DNA from: Diadema setosum
Lineage: Eukaryota > Echinodermata > Echinoidea > Diadematoida > Diadematidae
Direction: 5' to 3'
Length of the DNA: 64,000 nucleotides
Assembly (NCBI GenBank): GCA_033980235.1
Contig: CM067076.1
Span: forward strand, 32,770,383 to 32,834,382
Below, piece after piece: positions 22,701-31,384 of this stretch; position 1 is the first letter of the stretch, and each line of letters starts with the position of its first letter. Below the pieces are notes generated by a model, which had not been told where the DNA came from, did no database searches, and saw nothing but the letters and a program-made list of their open reading frames with translations. The position numbers were made by a program, and so were the translations under genes.

Positions 22701-25700
22701 ATACCACAGCTTCGTGGAGTCCACTTTGCCAAGCTGTCCACCGAGACGCTACCGCCGGAGCTGGATGTGTTTGATGCATACATGCGGCTGGCAGATGTAA
22801 AGTACAGATTTTACGCGGAGGAGCAGTACAACCCGGAGAACGCCAAGGTGCTGAGGGAGGCAGGCGTTATGTCGGCCTGCAATGCCAGACAGCTGCGCGA
22901 AAAGATGCTACAAGCTGATGCTAGGCACTCTGAGAGGAGCAGAAGTGACAAGCCCCCTTTGTCACCCATCCCTGGACAGGCCTTCAGCAGGGATTCCCTA
23001 GGGCCACCTGCAACATCCATAACTGGCCCTCCATCAACAGGCCTGCACCTTCCAGAACCAGCAGTACACTCTAAGCAGAGTGACACTGCCTGTGCAACAG
23101 CAGGGTGCCGCTACCAAAAGGCAGAGCCTAGTGATGAGTACTGCCTTCGCTGTCTCGCGCAAACGCAGTCAGGCGTGGAGAAGATTAGCAGTGAGAGATG
23201 CCTGACACCACAGTGCCTAAACAGTGGAGAGAGGGACTACCAAGGATACTGCAAAGTGTGCTTTGAGCAGACAAACTTCATGAACGACGAAGCGCCTTCA
23301 GCAAATTCTCGAAGGAAAGCCAATATTGTCGCCCAGGTACAAACTTCAAGCTTGAATAAGCTGCAAGCCAGGGGACCACCTGATGTAGACCAGTCGTGGC
23401 AGCAGACTGGAGATCTCAATACAAACATAATCAATAAACTTACCGTAGGCAGCAAGAAGTGTGTCCAGCCAGACTGTGAGTTCACTGGGCATCCGAAATA
23501 TGAAGGTATGTGCAGCAAGTGCTTCAAGGCAAGCCGAGGAGAGACTAACTCTGGAACATTTGTGTTTGACCCGAGTGAAGAAGTGGGGCAGAGTGAACTG
23601 GGAGCTGCTCCTGCTGTTGGGCCTCTCATGACAGAGCTTATGCCCGTGGTTGGAAAACAGAAGTGTCTTGTACCTGAATGCGAATTGACAGGTCGTCCAG
23701 ACAAGGAAGGATTATGTAGTGGATGCTACCTGATGCAGGCAGAGGTGTGTAAACAGCTTGGCAAGGATGAAAGCAGGAAGAGTTCATCATCTCCAATGGT
23801 CCTAGCCCCAATAAGTCCCAGCCAAAGCCACATTCAACAGCAGCACCTTTGGAACCAGGCCGTTCCCAGGAAATGTAGGACAGAGAGGTGTGAGATGTTT
23901 GCCACACCCGCTCAGGATGGTCTCTGCTCCAAGTGTTTCAAGGAAGCCATGGCAGAGAGGGTTGGCCCACCCAGCCCATCGCGGCTGCCTCCAAGCCCTT
24001 CTCGGCTCGCCCAGATCAAGGACCGGCCAAGGGGAACCGTTCAGCCCCAGGGCCCCTTGTGCTTCACTGTGAAAAAGAACATGTGTGCGATCCCGGGATG
24101 CAGTGGGGTTCGCATTGGACTTGGTGGAGGTGACATGTGCATGAGGCACTATGAAGAACACTACGTGAGAAAAGCTTCTGGGAAGCGAACCCCGTCACCT
24201 CTTCCTTTGGCAGCCATGCCTGCTGGACGAGTGCAACCCACTGCTCCACCGCCCAGCATCTACTCCCATTCCTCCGGAAATGCACACACCCTGCCCAAAG
24301 CGACCAAGTCTGGACAGCGCTGCCTGCACCCCAAGTGCGGCGAACCAGCTGCCCCGCCCAACTTTGTTGTTTGCCATGGTTGCATGCGGTTTGTGGCACG
24401 CGTCAATCAAATTCTAACAGGCATCCAGATTACCCAAAAGGAACCCTTGGCAGAAGAGAGATCTTCATTTACCAAGTATCATCCCAATGGAGACAGCCAT
24501 GCCAACCTGGGTAGACCTCGGTACAATTCAGATAATCTGATGGTGGAAAATCTGAGTGAGTACTTGCATTGAATGCTCTTCTATGATATTCATATCTATG
24601 GATGTGGAAAGATGCTGAATATATTGAAGACACCAAAGGATTATGACTGTCACTGCAAATAGTGGCTTTTGAAGTAAGGAGATGTCTACTTCTGAGGTTA
24701 CAGTAATGCAAAACTGAATTGAGATGAACCCCAAAGTTGCAGGGGGGCAAAGTTAAATAGTTTGTTTGTTTTCACACACAGAGAAATTGATGGGGACCAA
24801 AAGAGTGTCTGTTGTTTTGTATGGCTGCAATGACATCAAACAATTCAATGCATCGAGATAACCATTATTCTTTTTTCCCCAAGACTTTGGAATTGAATCA
24901 GGAGGAACTTACTGCTTGAATCTAGAGTCTCCAATATGTGTAGGACTTTCATTGAAGGAGACTTCTTGATGATTTTCAGATTTGTTTGTTTGAACATCTG
25001 CACATTGCTTATACTTTGTACAAAGTTTCACAATTTACAGTGATTGGGATAAGGAATAAGAATACTGTCAAAATTCATAACAAATCACAAAGTACGATGA
25101 TGTAGCAGCTTCACATGAGAATGCAGGATTGGGTGCTTAAGGAAGCAGAACAAAAGAGGAAATCATGCATGAATTCTACATAGATGAAGTTGTCAAGCAA
25201 GTGGTATTGTAATGGAATTACACAGCTACATGACTGGAATATGTAAGCCTGCTATGTCAACATCCTTGTTCAGTGTATTGTGTTTTGAGTTTTTCAGAGT
25301 AATGGCTTACAATAATATCTGCTCTAGGACCACAAGAATTCCACAAATCTATACATGGCACTATCAAATTATGTTCTTACTCGATGTGAAATTAGAGATT
25401 GTCTTGAATGTCCCTTTAATGTTTTCTTTTGATGCTGATTCAATGGAAACTTCTTGTAAGTTGACGTGATAATACTTTGAACTGAGGAGTCACAACTTCA
25501 ATAGCAGAAGGACAGTGTGAAAAATATCAGTTATAAACTATATATGGGTGTTAGATAATCTTTTATTCTTTGTGTATCATTTTGTCTACATCTCCATTTG
25601 TCTTCTTGTACGTCTCTCACACTCTCTCTCTTCTTCTTCCCCTCCCCCTCCCCACTCTGTATACACAACTTTTCCATCTACACAGATATGGACATTTCTG

Positions 25701-27006
25701 AAGCTGAGAAAAAGAGTAGCAAGATATTCATTGGAGGCAAGAGGCCCTGCAAAACCCACGGAGGTAGAACTTTTTGTCATTTCCTTTTAATAAGTTGTTT
25801 GTTTTCTTTTTTCTATGCTTGAATTTATCAAGAGCTGCTGTGGCTTGGTGAATGATAAGACCATAATCCAGAGGTTCCTCGTTCAAATATGATGATAATG
25901 ATATTTATATGCACAGTCAGTACAAGAGGGTGGTAATATGCCTGAGTTGGTTGCACGCCTGCCTCCAGATCCAAGGATACCGGTTTCGATTCCAGAGTCT
26001 CACTGAGCAATGTTTTGTGTAAGCATTCGGTCCCTCCAGTAAGAGGCACAAAACACTCTGTCCCTTGGAGAGGACATTAAATGGAGGTCCCGTGTGTGAG
26101 TTAGGTATACCCACAACTCACAAACATAAAAAAAAAAAAATAATAATGCCACTTCATTCATTCCATTCAAAGAGCAGGTTGCTAACCCGGTAAAGTGGTT
26201 CCCTACCCACCCACACAAGAAAACGGGCAAGTGATGCCTACCCAGTGGTTTACCCCAGGTGACCAGTAATAGTTAAGCAAACAGTATCAACCAGGCACAG
26301 TGCACCATATGCTTGAATGAATGAATGAACAGTCATAGCAAATGTGATATACTGGGTACTTAGTTTAGTCATATTATGAATGATTATTGTCATATGTGTG
26401 ATGGTCATACTACTGATGGCGAATTAATGACGATAACCATTTTTCTTAATCTCTTCAGGTTGTCCATTTAAAGAGTGTGGCGATCCCAAATATGATGGCC
26501 GTTGTGAGGCATGTTTTGATCATGATGTGGTCGCCCAGTACAGCCAGATCGGTCACAGCAGGACGGCCCCTGTGCAGAAGACAGGACGCCAGACTCACCT
26601 CGCCCCGAATTCACAGTCTGAAGTCATCATCTCGACTGGGACTGTAGCTGGCAGCGGCAAGCGCGCTGTGTCCCCGTCCAACTTCATGAAGTGCGTAACG
26701 TTCGGCTGCGAGAAACAGGCCAATCCGCAAATCCTAGACGGCTACTGCAATGTTTGTTACCCCACCTACAAAAGAGTGGAGGAGCCGAGCTATGGCACGA
26801 AGAAGAAGTCTGCGGCGCCGAAGTCTGTGGCTCCAAAGTCCACGGCTCCAAAGTCCCAGCAGCAGGCAGCCAAGAAGAAGACCTACAAGACAGAGCTTGG
26901 TGCCAAGGTTGACCCTTGTAGGGTGCCTGGTTGCAAGAACTACGGCAATGACCAATGTCAAGGCTACTGCAATGGCTGCTTCGGGGAACGGTTTAGCGAG
27001 GATTGA
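19577..27006 (+). CDS. tnfaip3: A20/TNFAIP3-like OTU deubiquitinase with ten A20-type zinc fingers (whole spliced CDS)
   Basis: Joined exons 19577-19747, 20691-20868, 21622-21818, 22245-24555, 25686-25763 and 26459-27006 give 3483 nt, or 1160 residues plus TGA. Every junction has GT/AG ends and the phases fit. An OTU domain spans roughly residues 30-376: GDGNCLLHA carries the catalytic Cys121, MHFTPLL carries His276, and Asp87 in ELVDL sits where A20 has its third catalytic residue. Then come C-x4-C-x11-C-x2-C fingers at 465-485, 501-521, 588-608, 656-676, 726-746, 875-895 and 1132-1152, plus variants at 796-817, 980-997 and 1057-1078. In vertebrates A20 is cytosolic, trims ubiquitin chains on NF-kB signalling intermediates, and binds chains through its fingers. 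The last finger ([15 protein letters not shown]) closely resembles A20 finger 7, which binds linear ubiquitin. Cezanne/OTUD7 has a related OTU but a single finger, so it fits less well. At 1160 residues this is well above the 790 of human A20. Function is inferred by homology. Confidence 0.93.
19812..20027. mobile_element. MITE in intron 1, TIR TTACnGTTAAAGTGGA
   Basis: TTACAGTTAAAGTGGAAATT at the left and TATCCACTTTAACAGTAA at the right enclose 216 bp with repeated GAAATTTTC and GCGAAA words. Its internal words (CGCGAAA, AAATTAAAAAC) are shared with the elements at 40131-40362 and 44438-44652. Confidence 0.7.
20054..20454. mobile_element. TA-flanked MITE in intron 1, TIR CAGTCCGACCTCT
   Basis: TA-CAGTCCGACCTCTTTGTAT at the left and GAGAGGTTGGATTG-TA at the right. 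TA duplications and CAGT ends suggest the Tc1/mariner/pogo assemblage. Length 401 bp, no transposase. TTATCCGGA words near the left end are repeated. Confidence 0.7.
20691..20868 (+). CDS. tnfaip3: A20-like exon 2 (residues 58-116 plus one base)
   Basis: The acceptor is TTTGTGCCGCAG and the donor ACCACAG|GTGAGT. The exon enters in phase 0 and leaves one base (G) to complete Gly117. It encodes [17 protein letters not shown] and [15 protein letters not shown], the helical region before the catalytic cysteine in A20-family OTUs. Asp87 in ELVDL is the likely third catalytic residue. The proline-rich end ([13 protein letters not shown]) is longer than I would expect for A20 and may be a lineage-specific loop before the active site. 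Confidence 0.9.
20982..21182. mobile_element. solo arm of a T2-type foldback MITE (second family) in intron 2
   Basis: Starts TTAAAGGGGATGGCTAGTAA and matches the left arm of the element at 52676-54121 through ATGACGGGGCA-like sequence near 21175. The opposite arm is absent here. The break falls exactly where a 30-bp palindrome begins. Confidence 0.75.
21183..21212. repeat. perfect 30-bp palindrome in intron 2
   Basis: The half-site CTTTAAACAATATCT is followed immediately by its exact inverse. The right half overlaps the TTAA start of MITE D. Confidence 0.95.
21207..21465. mobile_element. T2/Kolobok-type MITE copy D in intron 2
   Basis: Starts TTAAAGGGATGGTATAGT and ends CTTAACCATCCCTTTAA, 259 bp. 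The centre is deleted compared with 390-bp copies. Confidence 0.85.
21622..21818 (+). CDS. tnfaip3: A20-like exon 3, catalytic cysteine exon (residues 117-182)
   Basis: The acceptor is CCCTCTGTCAG and the donor TCCACG|GTAAGC. The split codon G|GT restores Gly117, giving [16 protein letters not shown] with the nucleophile Cys121 (codon 21633-21635). The motif matches the Cys-box of A20/Cezanne OTUs, including the following W-G and the [11 protein letters not shown] helix. The exon leaves in phase 0. Its end, FRYNST, continues into EWCTEWD of exon 4, matching the family pattern in which a W-x-x-E-W-D follows. Confidence 0.93.
22245..24555 (+). CDS. tnfaip3: A20-like exon 4, large exon with the OTU histidine and fingers 1-7
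   Basis: This 2311-nt exon covers residues 183-952 plus one base. It completes the [33 protein letters not shown], and [18 protein letters not shown] with His276 (codon 22524-22526). After a linker rich in S, P and R come fingers at residues 465-485, 501-521, 588-608, 656-676 and 726-746, a CCCH-type variant at 796-817, and another canonical finger at 875-895. A short duplication [14 protein letters not shown] lies near 757-769. The donor is CTGA|GTGAGT after 24555. Reading through it instead adds five residues and a stop at 24572, giving a 957-residue form without the last three fingers. Confidence 0.92.
25686..25763 (+). CDS. tnfaip3: A20-like exon 5, small symmetric exon
   Basis: A 78-nt exon follows a strong pyrimidine tract and TCTACACAG; the donor is GGAG|GTAGAA. 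A|AT makes Asn953, followed by [14 protein letters not shown] and RPCKTHG, and the last G begins Gly979. Both ends are phase 1 and the length is a multiple of three, so the exon could be skipped without a frameshift. The correct phase on both sides supports it strongly, although it is short. It contributes Cys974, just ahead of finger 8. Confidence 0.82.
25827..26335 (+). mobile_element. tRNA-derived SINE in intron 5
   Basis: Two RNA polymerase III type heads are visible. The first has TGGCTTGGTGAATGATAAGA (A-box like) and GGTTCCTCGTTCAAATA (B-box like, near 25873). The second has CCTGAGTTGGTTGCAC and GGTTTCGATTCC (25982-25993). The body follows and ends in a (GAAT)n tail at about 26313-26328. 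A composite or dimeric SINE is the simplest reading; the family is not named. Confidence 0.6.
26459..27006 (+). CDS. tnfaip3: A20-like exon 6, terminal coding exon with fingers 8-10
   Basis: The acceptor is AATCTCTTCAG and the stop is TGA at 27004-27006. It encodes residues 979-1160. Finger 8 (C980, C985, C994, C997) has a central spacing of 8 instead of 11. Finger 9 (C1057, C1062, C1075, C1078) has 12. Finger 10 (C1132, C1137, C1149, C1152) is canonical and most like A20 finger 7. Between fingers 9 and 10 is a lysine- and alanine-rich linker with three APKS units and QQQ. The protein ends eight residues after the last zinc ligand, as expected for an A20 tail. Confidence 0.92.
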
Positions 27007-27355
27007 ACACTCTGTGTCGTCATCAATCCATACAAGGATTTAAATCTTGATTCTATATCAAATTTTGATTGCTTTCTTTGTCCTCCTCCTCATTGGTGTT
27101 TGGGTTTTTTCCTTCAGACATTGGGATTTTGCATGGCAGACTATGCAAATGTGAAGATACAATGTAGTAGCACTTAATTTTGAGCAAAACAAAATTCTTA
27201 CCTTCGCACATTGTCACAAAAATGAGGCTCAGTTATCTAATTAATTTCAGTATTGAGTGGTCTGTAGCAAAAAATGTTTTCTGTAATCAAACTTTTTTTT
27301 TTCAGTTTAACTTATCTTTGAATGATTAAATGGTTTGGGATTTTTTTTAGTCCTC
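27007..27355. other. probable 3' untranslated region of the A20-like gene
   Basis: T-rich, non-coding sequence after the stop codon, containing the ATTAAA candidate. The extent of the UTR is not known. Confidence 0.4.
27325..27330 (+). promoter_or_regulatory. candidate polyadenylation signal ATTAAA
   Basis: ATTAAA lies about 320 bases after the A20-like stop codon and is followed by a G/T-rich and T-rich stretch. The next candidate, AATAAA at 27481, is inside a MITE. No transcript evidence is available, so the true 3' end is unknown. Confidence 0.25.
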
Positions 27356-27784
27356 TTAAAGGTATTAGCCCACATTTGTAAACCTGCAGCAATTGGTCTC
27401 ATAGTTAGCATGGAGTTTGGGTATGATTGCAGTAACACCTGTGCAAAATTTCGTTCCAATTAGTCCATTACTTTCATAAAAATAAATGAAAATGCACCGT
27501 AATCCGTATGCATGCATATAACGCTCGCTAGCTCCGGTCCACGTACGTGTTACATGTACAATGTACGTAGCTATAGCCCGCGCTCGTAATTCGATTTTGG
27601 GTCGGGTTGACCCGGTTTGAAAATTGATTTTAAAACGATGATTTTCTCTCTTTTATCGAATGGTATAGACAAAGAGCGACAGGTGAGGTATGTTACTGTT
27701 ATAACTTGTACTTGAAGTCATATTGGACCTGTTTTATGCAGTTTTGATTTTCGTGGGTTTGCAAATGTGGGCTAGTACCTTTAA
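27356..27784. mobile_element. T2-type MITE, third family, TIR TTAAAGGTAnTAGCCCACAT
   Basis: TTAAAGGTATTAGCCCACAT at the left and ATGTGGGCTAGTACCTTTAA at the right; identity continues about 8 more bases inward. Length 429 bp with TTAA ends. The centre contains GTACGTGTTACATGTACAAT. It may lie in the A20-like 3' UTR. Confidence 0.85.
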
Positions 27785-28376
27785 GATACAAATTGCTAAC
27801 CCTTTGCTTTTGGCAAATAACCTGAATCCCTTTTATTGCATCATGCTTACTGTCCATAGCTACATCTAGCCACCTTTTCTGTGTTTAGTCTCAATTCTAA
27901 AGCATGCCCTTGTGTGTCAAAGCAGGCAGGCAAATCATGGCTCAGTTGATACGACCCCACCGTAATGTGGCCCAGAATATGTTGCAACAGCTGCTGCCTC
28001 AGCCTAAGCCATGCTGCAAGCACGCCATGCTACATTGAGCTTGAATGCCCTTTGGCCCAAATTTGCAAAAGCTGTTTAAATCAAATCCATGGCTTGAATT
28101 TAGTCCATAGACAAACACAAACACAAAAGGTTTACCTTTTTTCATATGTCTAACAGCGTTTGTTCGATATTGGATTTCTCTTGCCATTCGTGATCTGTCA
28201 TACACATTCACACAGAAAGCATTGCAGAATTCACTGGCTAGATTTAAACTACCTTTATATGTAAAGAATTTACGCCATTGTATTTTCTTGGTTGTAATGG
28301 CCTCTACTGTAAGTTTTGACAATGCATTTTTTAATGAATTAATTACCTACAAGTTTTGTCTGTTGCAGCAAAGTGG
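27785..28376. other. gene-free spacer
   Basis: The 107-codon minus-strand frame at 27999-28322 shows no recognisable domain; nothing else found. Confidence 0.4.
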
Positions 28377-28766
28377 TTAAAGGGATGATACAGTATTGGT
28401 GGTGATGAGAATTGGGCGTTTAACTTTTTGCGAGATACCAAGAAAACACTTATGAAATAGTACAGAGCATACTATTTTAAGAGGAATTGAAAGTTTATTT
28501 GATGAAAATAGGGTTTGGAATGACTGAAACATTCAAAAACAAAGTAAAACAAAACGATTGTAATAAAATGTGGGTCCCACATTTTATTAGAATCGCTCTG
28601 TTTTGGATATCTCAGCCGTTTTAAAACCAATTTTCATCAAATAAGTGTTGAATTTCTCATTAAATTACATGCTCTTTCATATTTCATAAGAGGTTTCTCA
28701 TTATCTCAACAAAAAATGTTAGAAACCTGAAATTGGGTCTCAACCAAAACTATACAATCTCTTTAA
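28377..28766. mobile_element. T2/Kolobok-type foldback MITE copy E
   Basis: Starts TTAAAGGGATGATACAGTAT and ends AAACTATACAATCTCTTTAA, 390 bp. Inner arms ATTGAAAGTTTATTTGATGA and CATCAAATAAGTGTTGAATT pair. Closest to copies F and G. Confidence 0.88.
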
Positions 28767-30997
28767 CACATTAGTGGCAGTAATTTTCTCGATAAAATCA
28801 ATACAAGAATTTTCGTCCATCAATAAAGGTGAGCAGAGTTAAAAGAGGGGAAAAAGAAAAGACACAAAAAACTGCTGGGTATCTCATATACTTCCTCTGA
28901 ATCAGTTGCTCATTTAATGTTCAGAGAAATAATCTTCTATTGGTTGAATTTATCAAATGATTCCTAATTATAAGAACATGACTATTTTTTTCCCTTTGTT
29001 TCTTATGAAATGAACTCCCAATGTTTTTGAAACTCTTTATGAGCAAAGCATCCCAAAGCATGTCTGGGAGGGTTTCCTTCCAAGGGGAGAATGAACGCTC
29101 TTTATTCACCTGTTGAGGTCAAGTCCCGAGTATACTCGGGCAGGGGTCTATAGGAAGTGCATGTTGTAGCAAAATAAGCCCGTCCTCAACGGGTTAAAAG
29201 CATGAAGCCACACAATGTGGCATGGCGTGATGCGGAATAGGATGACATGGTTTGCTTTGCCTCTAAGACTGAATACACCCCAGGACTCACATTCATTTTG
29301 ATTGACCGGAATTGATCGATTAATGCTCCTTGATTTCAACCTCCCTTGAGTAAAAACTGCATACCTCTGATATCTTCTTTTTTTTCACTGTCATGGAGTT
29401 CCTGCAATGTTTCTATGGTACAACATATCTCTTCAACAAGCCCCAGTTGCATTCTATTTCACCACTCTAAGTGAAGCAGATCGACAGAACTGCAACGTTA
29501 CGAGTCTAATGACTGTGACGAACTATGCTATGCTTACCAAAACAGAAATTACACCAAATAGCTGGATATTATACAAATATTGCAGCAACCAAAACTGTAT
29601 TCTTGCTTGCTTTGAGAAGAACTCTTCATTGAACTTCTTATTTCTTTTTTTTTTTGTACGCGATATAATGCTTTGTATTTAATCGAGGTATGTAAATTCT
29701 TCTTATTGAAGTGTGGCTCATGTTTAATCTCTTGTAATAGTAAGACCTAATATACTTTATTTTATTATTTTGCCGTAAACTCTGTTTCAAAAGGCAGACA
29801 TTGTATTATGGGATCATAACGCAGACAGTGGTGATTTAGAGATTAATACCAGAGTTTTATATCAGATGTTTCGACAAAACTGTACTCCCCAGTTGGTGAG
29901 ACGTGTGCAGTACACGTAGCATGCAAAACGTATGCTTTGACAGTGCACATGCATCATCTGTGGTTTCACAAATTTGCTGATCTACTGCTGGATCAGCATG
30001 ACGCAACTGGGTTTGGAAAAACCCACCGATGAAACTGAAATGCAAATAGTACAGATTAATCAGTTGACGTAAACGTATGACTAATTTATGCATTTTCATC
30101 AGCAAAGTGCACAGGATATGCTCATTGCAATACATTCATGACTAATGCATACTTGATTCTATATGAAAAATATGCTTTTGTGCTTGATGGAGTGATCTGT
30201 TTCTGAAAAGGTATGGAATACACTAAGAACTTGTGGTAAATGTTAGATGCATGTATATTCATGAGACCATCAAGAAACTGTAGAGTTCAGTGCCTGGTCC
30301 TGAGGGAATTCAACCCATACTTAAACAGACAACAATAATTCTTTCAGATTGCGGTGAATGAGATTCATGTTGTCATGGAAATTAATCTCTTTCAGGTGGG
30401 CCCATATTTTGTGTTCAGTTCATCTGCCGATGAGATGTGATTTTCAGATTGTGCTCAATACATCAGCAGTATTTCTCTTGTTATTGCACAGTAATCCTGA
30501 ATTTACTTCTGCAGTGATGTTTATTTATTATTCCAGAAAATTATTTTGTAGCCTCTGTATTTTCCACAGCTGAGATGTCTAACTGTCTGTGTCGAAAAAA
30601 AAAAGGGAAAAAAAAAGATCAGTAGCCCTGATAGTAGAAACATGCTGTATGTAACAACAAATTGCATCAAGAAACCCTGTTGTAAAAAGAATTCCTTGGG
30701 TGTCGAAAGATGCTGTTTGAGAAATATTTTTTGGTCTCATACTAGTATTTGAGATGGTCAGATGATGTATTTGATTTATGTGATATTCGTTCCATTCCAA
30801 CTCAAGGCAATGTACCTCATGATATTTGCATGGCTGGTTAGCATACAATAGCAGTACTATAGGATACAATGGGCACCCGAAAGGCTGATGATGGCCTTAT
30901 AAAATTCATTGGCATATAGAACTATACATTGTACTTTTACCTTTGAGGCACAAATTTGCAATTTGCCTGTGGGTAATTCCCCTTTGTGCGACTGTAT
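28767..30997. other. gene-free stretch
   Basis: A short segment at 29113-29195 (CCCGAGTATACTCGGG palindrome, GGCAGGGGTCTATAGG, GCCCGTCCTCAACGGG) resembles 20441-20530 next to the intron 1 MITE. Otherwise nothing recognised. Confidence 0.4.
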
Positions 30998-31384
30998 GGG
31001 TGTGTTCGAGCCAAAGCAAACTGAACTAAAGCGTACCGTACTGAACTGTGTCAGATTAGGAGCATTCGAGTGCTCTGTTGAGAAAGCATACCTCATGAGT
31101 TATTTTTAGAAGAGGTCACACGTTTAACTTGTGCACTTGAACTACTTGCAGATGTCCCGAACAAAGAAAATGAGATCTTTGCATTATGATGTTTGTGCAT
31201 GTTAAGTGCATTCTCACAAGCAAACTTGTGGTATGCTTTTGCTACCTGTTTGGAGCACATTGGGAAGTGGTCCACTTTTGGCTCGGTGCAGTATGGTACA
31301 GTACACTTTAGGAGCATTCAAGCATTCCTCTGGCGCGGGAATGATACGGTACAGTTCGCTTTAGGAGAGTGCTCGAATGCACCC
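30998..31384. mobile_element. inverted-repeat MITE, TIR GGGTGTGTTCGAG
   Basis: GGGTGTGTTCGAG at the left and CTCGAATGCACCC at the right. Subterminal TAAAGCGTACCGTACTGAAC and related GTACAGTTCGCTTTA are inverted, and TTAGGAGCATTC occurs twice in the same direction (near 31055 and 31309). Length 387 bp, no reading frame. Confidence 0.7.

Noticed and set aside
22118..22724. Open frames of 140-160 codons on both strands overlapping the start of exon 4
   Set aside because: They are other-frame readings of the A20-like exon; only the frame continuing from exon 3 has OTU motifs and correct splice phases.
23237..24399. Minus-strand frames of 89-155 codons in the zinc-finger exon
   Set aside because: Antisense readings of a GC-richer coding exon; no domain is recognisable in them.
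19563..27006. Cezanne/OTUD7-type deubiquitinase instead of A20
   Set aside because: The OTU core is related, but Cezanne has one A20-type finger and a different tail; many fingers with a finger-7-like end fit A20.
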